Source: Anthostomella pinea
Lineage: Eukaryota > Ascomycota > Sordariomycetes > Xylariales > Xylariaceae
Length of the DNA: 64,000 bases
Direction: 5' to 3'
NCBI GenBank assembly: GCA_963556695.1
Contig: CAUWAG010000012.1
Coordinates: forward strand, 1,612,001-1,676,000
Part shown: in pieces, positions 25,570 to 36,017 of the stretch
Numbering within the stretch: the stretch's first letter is position 1
Layout: the number at the start of each line of letters is the position of its first letter
Position numbers and translations under genes: made by a program
Notes under the pieces: model-generated
Database searches by the model: none
What the model saw: only the letters and a program-made list of their open reading frames with translations
What the model was told of the DNA's origin: nothing

Positions 25570-26553
25570 TTATACCGTATCCCCTTGAGCCTGTAAATCC
25601 GGCGGAATTTGACCTTCGGCCTGCAGACGCCGCCGCTCTGCCGCCCGACTGTCGGTTCGGACTTCCGTCATGGACTTTCCAACAAACCGGACCGGGATGG
25701 GCTCTCCGTCAAGTGTCAGTCCTTTCAGTTCCTGTTCGATTCTCTCCCGTTCCGTCTCGTTGTTCCAGCCGAAGACCTCGATAAGTTTGGGCGGTCGGAC
25801 CTCCCAGTGGGAGAGGAGACACAAGTTGTCCAGCACATAGTTCACTTTGCGGCAGCACCCCAGGCCGCAGTAGCACTCCTCGAAGCTGAGCTGCAGCCGG
25901 TCCAGCGTCATGCCCACCGTGTGCCTCAGACGCTCGTCGTACTGGGTCTCGACCGTAGAATTCTTCTCGCGGTGCAGGCGCACCATGTAATCCAGCTGCA
26001 TGCTCGTGCTCGTGCCCGGCGGGACCGCATCCTCATCGTCGTACTCGTCCGGCCCCGGGCCGCTGTGGTACCGACATTCCAAGTCCGTCGCCTGGTCATC
26101 CTGGTCGCGCATGTCAAAAGTGATGCTGATGTCACGCATCATGTCGAAGTAGTCGTGATACCACGGCAGACGCACGCGATCGTAGCAGCTGGCGAAGTCG
26201 GTGTTTCCGTATGGGAACACGAACCGGTTGCCGCCGTAGAACAGCGGTGCCGCCTCTTGGTGGATGGTTTTGCTGACGCCCGAGATCAGGCCGATGTGCT
26301 GCCCCGAGGCGTAGCCCTCGCCCCAGTCGGCTGGGAGGCCCGCGTACCGCCCGTACGGCTGGCGGTAGTAGTCGCGCGTGCGCCAGCGACCGTAGATGAC
26401 GACGTGGCCGCCGGCGGCGTTCGGTAGGAACACGCTGCCCCTGACGAGACGGTACGCGTACACCATGTCGCGGATCTCGCGCGGCAGGTCCATGAAGCCG
26501 TGGAATTCGGTTCCGACGCCTTTGCTCTGCTCTGGGGCATCACGGCACGGCAT
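25570..26553 (-). CDS. 2EXR/F-box-like domain protein
   Basis: Single-exon protein of 327 aa. Residues about 18-36 (FHGFMDLPREIRDMVYAYR) match the FxxFxxLPxEIRxxI(Y/W) start of the 2EXR or F-box-like domain common in filamentous ascomycetes. The following ISGVSKTIHQEAAPLFYGGNRF is the usual second part (S-x-x-I/V-xxEAxxxFY). F-box proteins recruit substrates to ubiquitin ligases; whether this one does is unknown. A Cys-rich ECYCGLGCCRKVNY lies in the C-terminal half. ATG at 26553 is used; no intron is needed. The gene stands alone with no functional link to its neighbours. Confidence 0.8.
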   Translation of the reverse strand: MPCRDAPEQSKGVGTEFHGFMDLPREIRDMVYAYRLVRGSVFLPNAAGGHVVIYGRWRTRDYYRQPYGRYAGLPADWGEGYASGQHIGLISGVSKTIHQEAAPLFYGGNRFVFPYGNTDFASCYDRVRLPWYHDYFDMMRDISITFDMRDQDDQATDLECRYHSGPGPDEYDDEDAVPPGTSTSMQLDYMVRLHREKNSTVETQYDERLRHTVGMTLDRLQLSFEECYCGLGCCRKVNYVLDNLCLLSHWEVRPPKLIEVFGWNNETERERIEQELKGLTLDGEPIPVRFVGKSMTEVRTDSRAAERRRLQAEGQIPPDLQAQGDTV

Positions 26554-26556
26554 CAC

Positions 26557-27259
26557 AACGGCTGCAGCAGAGACACAGATCCTGACGAGACGAGAGGTGA
26601 CGAGAGATGCAACGGCCGCGAGCGAAGCATCAGGTCCTCAATCTACTGAGAGATGACGAAGGAAGACGACGAATGGAGCGGTTGAGGGAGTGTGTTGGCT
26701 GGAAAGTGACAGCGGCGGAGGATTCTGCCACGGTGGCACAGCACACCGCCTGTCTCGTTTATTGATAGTGTAGAGAACAGCTGGGTGCAGCTGGGAAGAC
26801 CTGACTGCCATGATTCCCCCTTTCCCTTCTCTCCTACCTACCCACACGAACATTGAACCATCGCTTTCCACACTCATTCGAACCCATAAGCATGCTTCTC
26901 AACCTCATCACGGTACATAATGGTCATAACTAAACATTGATCTTCACCTTGGAACACCGGGACAGTCAGTGCAAACGCTGGAAGAGAAACAACCACCGCT
27001 AACTTCACATCGGCACGTACCGGCTAGCAAGCATCTAACGAGCTCCTAAGCAGAGGGGCACGAGAAGTCCTCCAACGATGGAGGCACAGAAGAGAAGTCG
27101 TCCACGGAGGCACGGGAAGACCTCTACGGAGGCACACATCCATGGATGACAGCGTTCGGGGAGCGAATGCATGGCGTGGAGTGAAGGCTACGGCTTCACA
27201 CACAGCATCAAAGCACCGATAGATTCAGTAGGGCACTCATACAATCCCTCCCATCATGT
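26557..27259. other. Intergenic, no supported gene
   Basis: About 700 bp between minus-strand genes, containing the 5' flank of the 2EXR protein. Near 27045-27140 a phrase of the form GGAGGCAC followed by a short spacer recurs three times. No gene seen. Confidence 0.5.
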
Positions 27260-29170
27260 TCATTTCTGGAAAGCCGTATTCACTTTCGACAGAAACGAGA
27301 CAACCACATCTCTGAAAGCATTGCAGTCTTTCTTCCTGTCCAGTCTTTTGAACCTGACTCCCCACTGTGACCGCGCCTGGGCGTCGTCGTCCAAGCAAGT
27401 CAAGCACGCCTTGACCATTGTTACATATCCGTCTCCCATGGCGCCGGGAAGCTCCTCCTCGGCAAGTCTTACGAGCCCCTGCTTCGTCGTCTCCCGATCG
27501 TACGTTTTCTTGGGGTCGTAAGGCGTACATGCCTTCGACGCCAGTCGACTGGGAACGGTGTGCCCTTGCTGCAGGTTCACAAGCAGTTCCCATAGTCCAA
27601 TCTCGAGCAGGCAGACCCCAAGACTGTATGTGTCGTGGCCCATATTGACTTGCTTCTCAATTTTCCTTTGCTGCTCCGGATGGCGGTATATGTCTTTAGG
27701 CCAGTGTGGGTTTCTGTCGGGGAGGACAACACCGCGTTGGTGCGCTGCGCCCCAGTATGTGAGATAAACGCTGCCAAAGCCCGGCGGCACACTTCCTACT
27801 TTTGGGTCGGTTGTGGTATTTCGGGTCCGTTGCTCGCTGTCACCAATTCGGGTGTCATCCAGCCAATTGTCACCCGCGTTCAAGTCGCTGAAAGTTCCCG
27901 AACTCGTATCATCATGCATACCCAAAACTCTGGCCACTCTCTCTCGACGACCTCCCTTTCCCTTATCACGCACACTTCTCTGGCTAGTCCTCCTTTCCAC
28001 TGCCCCGTGTACCCTCTTTGTGCTAGGGTCGCCCTTGGAGCTTTTGTCGGCTTTAGCAGTGAAGGTGAGAGCACGGGTGAGGGTTCTCTTGACTGCGCCC
28101 ATTGTGCCAGTTCGCTTCAGAGGCTTCGGCTCGTCCATATTGTATCGCTCGTTGTCTTGACGCCCTATACCAAGCTCGCCATTGTCATTTTCCTGCGACT
28201 CGAGTGGGGCGAGGAACAACACAGTGTCGCTTCGGATGGCGCAGTGTGCCAGTCCAGCGGAATGGACCTTTCGTATTGCTTCGGCAAGTTGGAGGGCCAG
28301 GGATAATCGCATTTCAAGGGGAACCTTACGTTCGTGTGTCTCCCCAGGTTGGCTTTCGCGGATCAGGTTGCCGAGCGTCTTTTGGTCTTTAGCATTCTTC
28401 GGAATCAGAAAGCAGACGCGATACTGGTCTGAGCCAATAGAGGGCAGTAGCCCGGTCTGATAGCTTTCGTCGCTGTCACATGACCACCAGAGCATAGTCG
28501 CTATCCTCTCAGCAACCTGATTCGCCTTTAGCCTCTTCGAATCTTGCGTGCTTTGGTCGTCTGTTTTGCGTATGTCTGGTCTATAACTTTCCACGAAGAG
28601 TAGCAAAGGCCCCCGCTGAGCTTCCCTCGGCGCATTGCCAGATGAACCCCAGTGCGAGCTCACACAGTAGCTAAAGTCGTGATCGACAAATTGCATGGGT
28701 GGAAAGTAGATCTTGAAGTCGTTCGGGTGCTCCGCGTCGTTGAGGCATCTGGCCTTTGGCGCCAACCTGACCAATTCGACAATGCCCTGTAGGACATCCA
28801 TATGCCGATGGATATCATCAAATAGCTTGGTGGCCGAACTCTCTACCCAGAGAACCCACGAGAGCCTGTGGAACGAGCTCCTACTTGGGTCATGGTCCCC
28901 AAGGTAGGCCACTGCGTTTCCGAGGTCCTTCTCAAGAGCGGTCGCTGCAGTTTCGATTTCAAACCGCGTTCCTCTTTGGAGTTTTCTGAATCCACGTTCG
29001 TTGCTTTCGAGGGTTCTGCTCGGGAGTTTTAGTCTAGCTGTATTCACCTGGCCGCTGAACAGGTGTAACTTCTCGGCGCTGTCGTTGGCGCCCATGTAGC
29101 GGAGGGTGAGGTTGTAGAGGCGTTCAGCAAGGCTGACGGATGCGTCGATAGCACCTAATAAGTCGGTCAT
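27260..29170 (-). CDS. Helical N-terminal (HeLo-like) plus pseudokinase protein
   Basis: Intron-less protein of 636 aa; ATG at 29170 used. Residues about 1-145 are helical and resemble the N-terminal prion-inhibition/HeLo-like domains of fungal cell-death and STAND proteins (MTDLLGAIDASVSLAERLYN..., then HRLSWVLWVESSATKLFDDI). A kinase-like half follows: LALQLAEAIRKVHSAGLAHC, then AIRSDTVLFL where HRDLKxxN should be. The catalytic Asp is replaced by Ala and the metal-binding Asn by Thr. Later come YRHPEQQ at the APE position and HDTYSLGVCLLEIGLWE (subdomain IX). No DFG is recognisable. A basic, Ser/Thr-rich insert of about 120 residues (KRTGTMGAVKRTLTRALTF...) separates the lobes. The domain order resembles the necroptosis effector MLKL, but membrane or cell-death activity is only an inference. 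Confidence 0.72.
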   Translation of the reverse strand: MTDLLGAIDASVSLAERLYNLTLRYMGANDSAEKLHLFSGQVNTARLKLPSRTLESNERGFRKLQRGTRFEIETAATALEKDLGNAVAYLGDHDPSRSSFHRLSWVLWVESSATKLFDDIHRHMDVLQGIVELVRLAPKARCLNDAEHPNDFKIYFPPMQFVDHDFSYCVSSHWGSSGNAPREAQRGPLLLFVESYRPDIRKTDDQSTQDSKRLKANQVAERIATMLWWSCDSDESYQTGLLPSIGSDQYRVCFLIPKNAKDQKTLGNLIRESQPGETHERKVPLEMRLSLALQLAEAIRKVHSAGLAHCAIRSDTVLFLAPLESQENDNGELGIGRQDNERYNMDEPKPLKRTGTMGAVKRTLTRALTFTAKADKSSKGDPSTKRVHGAVERRTSQRSVRDKGKGGRRERVARVLGMHDDTSSGTFSDLNAGDNWLDDTRIGDSEQRTRNTTTDPKVGSVPPGFGSVYLTYWGAAHQRGVVLPDRNPHWPKDIYRHPEQQRKIEKQVNMGHDTYSLGVCLLEIGLWELLVNLQQGHTVPSRLASKACTPYDPKKTYDRETTKQGLVRLAEEELPGAMGDGYVTMVKACLTCLDDDAQARSQWGVRFKRLDRKKDCNAFRDVVVSFLSKVNTAFQK

Positions 29171-29690
29171 GTTCACCGAGGCCTGCTCGACTGGCCAAGC
29201 TGCATGTCACGGTTGTCACCACTTTGCTCGGTACCGCTAGGGTCACAGTTCGATTGCTGGTAAGAGAGACGATCAAATTTGGTCTGGTTGGGGGTTTGCG
29301 GCTGAAATGCTATTAATACGCACCTGAACAAATCTAGACCTGCTTATGCTGGGTTACATGCAATGCAACGTCGGTGAAAAGCTGTGCCGTATACCCCAGC
29401 AACGGCAATCTGCAGGCAGCGCGAGCTTCGCCGCCTCGTAGTCTGCCTCATTCAGTTCGTTGGTGTTCCTGCGTGGTTCACTGTACCGTGACTTGGAGCA
29501 TTGAAAAAAGTGAGCTAGGATCGATGCCATCGAAGCTCATCATCAGATCATTTTCCACGTCTCATGCAGTATCAACGAACAGTAAGAATGATAAGACATA
29601 GGCCTCAGCAGCTGCCTGTCTGTAAGCAATAAGACTTACCAACGCCGCAGCCTGGCTTGGTACCACACCCAAACCGACATTACAACCCTG
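29171..29690. other. Intergenic, no supported gene
   Basis: About 520 bp between two minus-strand genes. Nothing recognised beyond probable promoter and 3' flanking sequence. Confidence 0.5.
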
Positions 29691-31100
29691 TCATACATCC
29701 TGATTATCGTACTGACTCTCCATCGTGGTGGCACCCAAGATCATATTGTCGATGTTTCCGCGTGCACTCCAAACGATGTTCTCGGTCGAGCCTCGCTCGC
29801 GCACCTGCCCGTCGTTAATAGCCTTGATATCGCTGTCGCCATCCACGAGGCCCCTCGCTTTGTGGTGGAAGTAAAGGGGTGGCGTGACACTAGGCCGCAT
29901 GTGAGTAAGTGAGGTACTTCCTGGTCAACCCGTGTGACACTCAAGACATGTAAACCTATATGGTACTCATAAAGGGGCAAAATGCTCTGGGTATACAATC
30001 ATAATATGCCAGCACTGACCTGATGCACTTCGTATCGAGCCCACCATCACCCGCCGCAGCCGGGTCTTCGATACCATGGGTCGACACGGCTCGCCTACAC
30101 AGTCCGGCCAGCGCATTATCAAAGGGCCCGGTCAGGTGATTGACCGAGAGGTCGAAGAGCACCTTCCTAGCGCCCCTCTGGGACAGGGCGTAGGCGAAGG
30201 TGCAGATAGGAGCACCCGAGATATGCACCCATCGCGTGTGCTCGGGGCTGTTCTTGAAGTCGAGGAGGCCCGTGATGCGGTCCCTCGGAGGCACCGTCAT
30301 ATCGTCTTGAATGACGAATCTTCGCGTCATGTATCGAAGGGCCGGGTCGTCGGACGATCTGCCCCTGTTCTCTTCGAGCGTCTCGGGGAAAATCTCACCG
30401 CAGTGGCCAAGCCATAGAATGTCCCAATCGTCTCCATAGGGGGAATGCGGCTTTGGGTTCGAGGATAGGATAGCACGGGCGCCCTGGGCGACTCGTTCGA
30501 GCTGTGGCTTAAGGCGGACGTCCCAGTCCACGTCGTCCTCCAAGATCAACGCGGAGGCAAGGTCGTCTTGGATGATCCTGTGGCAGTCACATTTAGTACT
30601 TATGCTTATCGCGATATTCTGGTGGTAGCCAGGAAGTCGAACGGAAGGTAAACACACCTCCGAGCCGCATTCATATGCGCCCTCCAGCTGCCCAAATTCG
30701 CCTCCCACAGCCTCTCCCGACTAGTACCAAACGGAACAGCCTTATCCGGAACACTCTCGCCCCTGACGCCATCCACCCACTCGACGCGGAAGCCCGTCAG
30801 AGCGCTGGTAAGCGTGATGGCATCGCGCTTGTCGCTCCGCTCGGGGAGGCCGACGACGAAGACGCGGTCGAAGCCGAGCGTGGCGTTCGCGACGCGGTTG
30901 ATGTCGGCTGGTGATGCGTGGCCTCTGTACCCGTCGCCGTACAGTCTCTCGTGGCTCCGCGGGGAGGGTGCGCGGTCAGGGAAGGGGAGCAGTCGGAAAG
31001 GAGTGGCTTGCGGTATCAGGAGGAGGAACGAGCCGACCGTCATGAATATGGTGGCGATGCCGATGAGCATGCGTGGCGATGGCCGGAAGAGGACACCCAT
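29691..31100 (-). CDS. Glycosyltransferase family 25 protein (Golgi type II)
   Basis: Three exons, 30658-31100, 30020-30577 and 29691-29889, sum to 1200 nt (399 aa). A single hydrophobic anchor at about residues 11-30 (MLIGIATIFMTVGSFLLLIP) after a short basic N-terminus predicts a type II Golgi protein. The catalytic domain starts VFVVGLPERSDKRDAIT, the family-25 donor-site pattern, and carries ALILEDDVDWD, the acidic metal-binding motif. Later DDWDILWLGHCGE and the C-terminal PLYFHHKARG...STENIVWSAR are typical of fungal family-25 (LPS/procollagen galactosyltransferase-like) proteins. The sugar and acceptor are unknown. Splice phases restore the conserved R and S codons. Confidence 0.9.
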
Positions 31101-32325
31101 CTTGAAGTTCCTGTCCGAGTGAGTGCGGTGGATGGCAGGTAGAGAAGGGGATGTAGCCTATCGAGAGACTGGGGTTCATAAGTACCTAGGTAGGTATGTT
31201 GGGCACAATGTCATCAGCGAGGATCCCGCGTCATAAATGAGCACAGGTAACCCGAGAGCTTACCTAGGTACAGGTGACAAACAAGCAATGGAAAAGGTAC
31301 CTATCGAGCCGAAGTACAGTAGTACAAGAAGTAGGCGCGACCGAGAGAGGGACAAGTCATCCGTCGGATGACTCCCGTCCTTGGCCATGTCACGAGGCTC
31401 ATATGTCATGTGAGTCTCGAAAGCCGCCCGTTGTGGGAGAACCATTATATATACCATCGATTGTGTAGCCTATATCTAGAAGCTACTAAGTACTGTCTGT
31501 AGGATGCCATGTGTGGTGTGCAAATGTCCATGTCGCCAGCTGCCCACCCCCAATGCCAGAACTCGGTCATATCAACAGACTCCCAAGTCAACTATACCTG
31601 TCAGTTGTCTCGTCATGCATATATCCCTTCATCCGATGCATCCGTGTGAGAGAAAATAATGATAAGAAAAGACAGAACCACTCGTCCTCTGGAACGCCTG
31701 TCAAATGCGAAGGGGTATCTTGCAGAAACAAAAGACTCGTCACCACAGCCACAAAGACCAAGACCACAGCCCAGAGAAAGGCTGTCATCCCTCTCATCAA
31801 CGCGACCTCTTTCGGAAGCAATGCGGCTCCAGACGCCTCCACCAGTGTGTCCGTCCGTACATTTGGTCCGGTTGGTTTGGCAAGGCTGTAGTCGCAGCTG
31901 CAGTCGTGGTCGCAGTCATTATATCATGTCGTCGTCGATCGTCAAGCCGTGAGGCAACCATCTATACACGCGAACAAGGCCGACAGCTCGAGATCGATAG
32001 CCAGCCGGCTCGCTCCATTGCAACGAGACCGTGGCATCTTCAAACAGTCGGCAGCAGCTGCAAATGTTAAACGCGTCCGTCGCATTGTTCTGGCAACCCG
32101 TGGGTTTCGTCACGCCCCCGAGAACGCCTCTCGTATGACTCGGTAGGAAATAAATGTCGCAAAGAAAGGAAGGTGTAAAAGCCGATGGTCGAAGGACATG
32201 CGTCGAGGAGTGTTTAGTTCAGCATCCGGTGTCCACTTTTGACACAGCCAACACTTTCGAGCCACATCCGCCGCGTGACTCCACTGCAAGGAAGGACTGC
32301 ATCAAATCGATCGTGGTTCGAGGAT
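31101..32325. other. Intergenic, possible small membrane ORF only
   Basis: About 1.2 kb. A minus-strand frame at 31588-31842 contains one strong hydrophobic helix (AFLWAVVLVFVAVVTSLLFL), but has no recognised homology or clear start, so it is not called as a gene. No other feature seen. Confidence 0.45.
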
Positions 32326-34152
32326 TTAACGGATACGCGGTTGGAGATCGGCATTGAGCTCCTCGAGGAAGTCGTCCAGGTAGATGATTTGGAACCGTTG
32401 ACCATACTTGTCCATGAATGCGGCATCGGTCCATGCTCGCGAGATGGTCTTCTTCCATGTGACAAGTTCAATGTTCCAACCGATCTCGAGCGCTCTGATG
32501 GCGTATTTGTGAAAACCCTCGGAATATTCGGCCTCAGCAGCGTCGCCAGTCGCGAGCACCATGGTGGCCGGCTTATCGATACAGTCGAGCAGGCTGTTCA
32601 TCATGTACAGATGGAGATTCTCGTCCACCCCCTGTTCCCCGTTCTTCGTGATGTATCTGGGACGGTAGCCATCTTCGGTAGACTCGTCACCACTAGTGAG
32701 CGTGACTTCGGTTGGGTTGTACATGCCGGCTCCTGCCAAAGGTGGGGATCTACCTCTTCGCTTCGGTCGGAGGGGGGAAATCTTCTGAACTCGGTTGAAG
32801 ATGTTCAGCTTGAATCCCAATTGATGCGCCTCCAAGAAATGAGACGGCCATTTTGCCAGGCCGCCGACAGCAGCACCGACGGAGCCAGCCAGAACGCCCC
32901 GGTCCATTGTACGGGCGCGCTTCATGATGGAGTGAAAGACGTGGAAGTTGAAGGTTGGTGCCTTGATGAAAGCTTGGACCGGGAGCCCCTGAGCGATCTT
33001 CCAGGAGTCGATGAACCCGATGAAGATGTTGGACATATCTATGAAGACATGGACCGGTTTGCCGTGGTAAGCCTCCGAATTATCGATGCCGATGTATTTA
33101 GAGGTGAGCTTCTCATACAATACCCGGAGCTTCGCATCGTAAGCAGAAACTTCATGCTTGAACAGAGGCTGGATATCCTGTGGAACCAAATTCTCGTCTA
33201 GCATAGCGGGCGTAGTAAGGGAGGCAACATCGCCGACGACGTTGCGCTTGGCACGGGACTGCTGCGAAGATCCGACCGGGGGCTCGAGCGTGCCGAATGC
33301 TGCTGCAGAGGCTTTCTCGCGTCCCTCCAGCGTATTGAACACATCCCAGAAGCCGTAGCGCTTAGCGGTGTCCTTGCATCGCTGTAGAGTAATCACGTCC
33401 TTCTCATAGTATTCCAGAAGCATCGCTCCAGTCCAGAATGGTTTCGAGGGGCTTTGCTTGACAGGGCTCTGCACGGGACGTTCGGAAGAGCGGGCACAGT
33501 CTGGCTTCGTCTCGGGGTTCATAAGGTTCTTAACCGTATCGTATAAGGAGGCGACCAGAGCGGTACTGTCGGCAGGGATGTCTCTGCGGGTAGGAGTGAC
33601 CGGGCCATTGAGACTTCGAGGCAGCTGGGTGGTACTCGCAAACGTTCCCTGGTGCTGGCTGGTGTGATTCATGATAGGCATAGAGGAAACCGCAGCGGAC
33701 GGGGGCAGCTGATAAACCTCAGCCCAGGTCGGCGATTGATATGCTTCACTACCTTTCAACTGGCCGCTCGAGGGAGGCGTGGAGTTTGGGCTCGAAAGGT
33801 GAACACCGTCAAGCGAAGCCAGTGATGAAAGATCCAGGCGAGAGTCCTCGTCAGAAGTGAAGGATGTCTCGCACACCACTGCGTCAGCGACGAAACCAGT
33901 CGCATCGGTATCATCTGTCGAGGTAGCAGCAGTGTCGAGCGTGTAGTCTCGAGTGGCAGCATCGTGTGCATGACGGTTGCCCTCGACAGCTGTCACCTTT
34001 GAGTCGGCTTCTAGGCTGCCCTCGATTGAGCTTGAAGGCGCTTGATTTTGAAATGGGGAGCATTGAACTCCAATTGCGCTATACCTTCTGTTAACCGGAA
34101 GGAACTGAACACACGGTTCAGGGTCAGAGGGGACGTTGGCGTTACTGACCAT
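32326..34152 (-). CDS. NYN-domain (PIN-like RNase fold) protein
   Basis: Protein of 608 aa from the ATG at 34152. The first ~260 residues are low-complexity and Ser/Thr/Pro-rich. The C-terminal half holds a NYN domain: VHVFIDMSNIFIGFID (first acidic strand), PATMVLATGDAAEAEYSEGF (second acidic site), then GWNIELVTWKKTISRAW and IIYLDDFLEEL. NYN domains share the PIN nuclease fold, and several act on RNA; activity here is inferred. An upstream minus-strand frame (34146-34448, MAFGLQSS...GDGLVDLLLKV) could be a first exon joined to 34104 through a 41 nt gt-ag gap, giving about 693 aa. That intron would be unusually short, so the start is uncertain. Confidence 0.85.
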   Translation of the reverse strand: MVSNANVPSDPEPCVQFLPVNRRYSAIGVQCSPFQNQAPSSSIEGSLEADSKVTAVEGNRHAHDAATRDYTLDTAATSTDDTDATGFVADAVVCETSFTSDEDSRLDLSSLASLDGVHLSSPNSTPPSSGQLKGSEAYQSPTWAEVYQLPPSAAVSSMPIMNHTSQHQGTFASTTQLPRSLNGPVTPTRRDIPADSTALVASLYDTVKNLMNPETKPDCARSSERPVQSPVKQSPSKPFWTGAMLLEYYEKDVITLQRCKDTAKRYGFWDVFNTLEGREKASAAAFGTLEPPVGSSQQSRAKRNVVGDVASLTTPAMLDENLVPQDIQPLFKHEVSAYDAKLRVLYEKLTSKYIGIDNSEAYHGKPVHVFIDMSNIFIGFIDSWKIAQGLPVQAFIKAPTFNFHVFHSIMKRARTMDRGVLAGSVGAAVGGLAKWPSHFLEAHQLGFKLNIFNRVQKISPLRPKRRGRSPPLAGAGMYNPTEVTLTSGDESTEDGYRPRYITKNGEQGVDENLHLYMMNSLLDCIDKPATMVLATGDAAEAEYSEGFHKYAIRALEIGWNIELVTWKKTISRAWTDAAFMDKYGQRFQIIYLDDFLEELNADLQPRIR

Positions 34153-34448
34153 TCGACTGCAGCGGGGTTGTCAGACGAGACCTTGAGCAAGAGATCGACA
34201 AGACCATCGCCTAGGCGTGGCATTGAAGGTCTCTTCTTGATGACTCTGGAGCCATTGGGGCCCGGGCGCTGCGGGAAGGCGGTCATCTTGAGTGAGGGCA
34301 GTGGGAAGCCGTCTTCGGGGCTTTGGGCAAGCGTGGCCATCTGGTGTCCGGTGATGACAGTGCAATCCGTGTCGGACTGGGAAGGGTTACTGGCGACAGT
34401 TGTTGCACAGGCGGAAGAAACCCGTGAGGATTGTAACCCAAAGGCCAT

Positions 34449-36017
34449 GGTGCTGCTGACGAACACAAGCCCGGCAGTGGGACAGGAGGCGAGTAGTTTG
34501 TGAGGGGAGACGGCAGACGACAGACGACAGAATTGCTGCAATGCGCAATAGTGCGAATGCTACCGTAAAATCAGCTCTAGTTCTGTCCCTGGAATTGCAA
34601 TTGAGAGGGAGGATCTGAGTTGTGATTGGAAGGGTGCGAAAGTGAGGAGACGTGAAGATGAAGTGAGGTGGTGAGGTGGTGAAGTGGTTGAAAGGTAAAG
34701 AAGTGGGTGAGGTCAAGTGGCGGTACCTTACCGAGTAGAGTGCGGAAATCAGGATGATACGTACCAAGAGTGTTGAACGAGACTGGAGTTCAGACTAGTT
34801 GTAAGGGACGCGTAGAAAGAGAACACCGCCGTCCAAATGGTGCATGTTCAGCCGCAAGTCGAGAATTGAAGAGAACGAAGAGGTTCGTGGCAACTTGACT
34901 GACTGACTGACCCAAAGTAGAAGAGGTGTGGTGGAGAGAGAGAGAAAGACTGCAGATGTGAGAGTGAAATATGTGAGTAGAGGCCGATATGGAGATGGAT
35001 GAAAAGAGAGAGAGAGAGAGAGGGGGTGGTGTGTTAGTGCGCATGTGCAAAAAGAGATAACTGCGTGCGTGTGTGCTCGTCTTGAAGTTGATGGCGTTCA
35101 GAGCCTCCAAATGCAGCTGGAGGCGGATGACTCCATCTCCAGTTGGTGGATGACGGTTATAGCGGTTGTAGTGGCCTTTAGTGGGGGTGCACAGGAGCGC
35201 CTGGGCCTGAGCTCAAGAGGCTCCCATCAGGCCATTCCGGTCCGCCCCACCTGCTCGCCACCTGCCACCAACCACCGGCCACGGCCCGCGACGGCCTCAG
35301 GCACGAGTTCGGGAACGCGTTCAGGAGGACCACTTGGCCCGTGCATCTTCTAGCAGTCATCCACCTAGATATATTGGTCCAGGCGGGAGTTCACAAGTGA
35401 GCCAGCCGATAGCTTGACGATTGGTATGCGGCATCACGGTGCAAGAATTACATGCATGTAGTAGCACTCGGCAACTCGTCTGATAACACCGAGGCGACAG
35501 GTTTCCATGGCCAGCAGAGCATCTGAGACAACCACACTGAAAACCCGGGAATCCTGTGAAACACTCTATACTGCTCTGAATAGTATGCTTGCATCCACAA
35601 GGTGCTGGTCTAAAGAGAAAGCCCCGGAGGACCGGTCAGAGGCATGCTCTAAAGTACGGGAGTTGGATACCTCAGGCTTCAAGGGGAGGAGTTCTCAAGT
35701 AGCTGGCACACTAGAATATCTAGGTACCTAAACATACACACATACCACACACGTTGCAGTCTGGCAAGATCTTATTCTGAGAATTCATATTGACTCGAAG
35801 GCCCAATTGATATCCGCGAGCAAGCTATTCTACAGGCCAATGCGATACTTCATCCACTCAGTAGCCCGTCTAGCGCAGGTCTTTCCAACTCGAGTCGCAG
35901 AAATGGTATCTGAAAAACTCCGTGCGGCTCTGGCCCTATCCGTAAACGCCTCCCACGAGACAACCTAGCGAAAGCCATTGACAGCAAGCGTCGGCATTCG
36001 ATCGTGTCCATGACCCA
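34449..36017. other. Intergenic with purine/pyrimidine-rich promoter-like tracts
   Basis: About 1.6 kb upstream of the NYN gene and downstream of the RSC subunit. It holds long strand-asymmetric tracts, including an (AG)n run at about 35004-35022 and a GAGAGAGAG run near 34935. Such tracts are common in 5' regions of fungal genes. No coding frame is supported. Confidence 0.5.
35004..35022 (+). repeat. (AG)n microsatellite
   Basis: A pure AG dinucleotide run embedded in a purine-rich region upstream of the NYN gene. Confidence 0.85.

Noticed and set aside
25609..26427. Plus-strand frame of 272 codons
   Set aside because: It lies opposite the 2EXR protein, has no recognisable domain and an unnatural Val/Arg/His-rich composition.
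29200..29290. Possible tRNA T-loop (CAGTTCGATTGCTG)
   Set aside because: Only three base pairs close the arm, and no acceptor, D or anticodon arms can be built around it.
31588..31842. Small minus-strand frame with one strong transmembrane helix
   Set aside because: It could be a small membrane protein, but the start codon is not ATG, there is no known family and the context gives no support.
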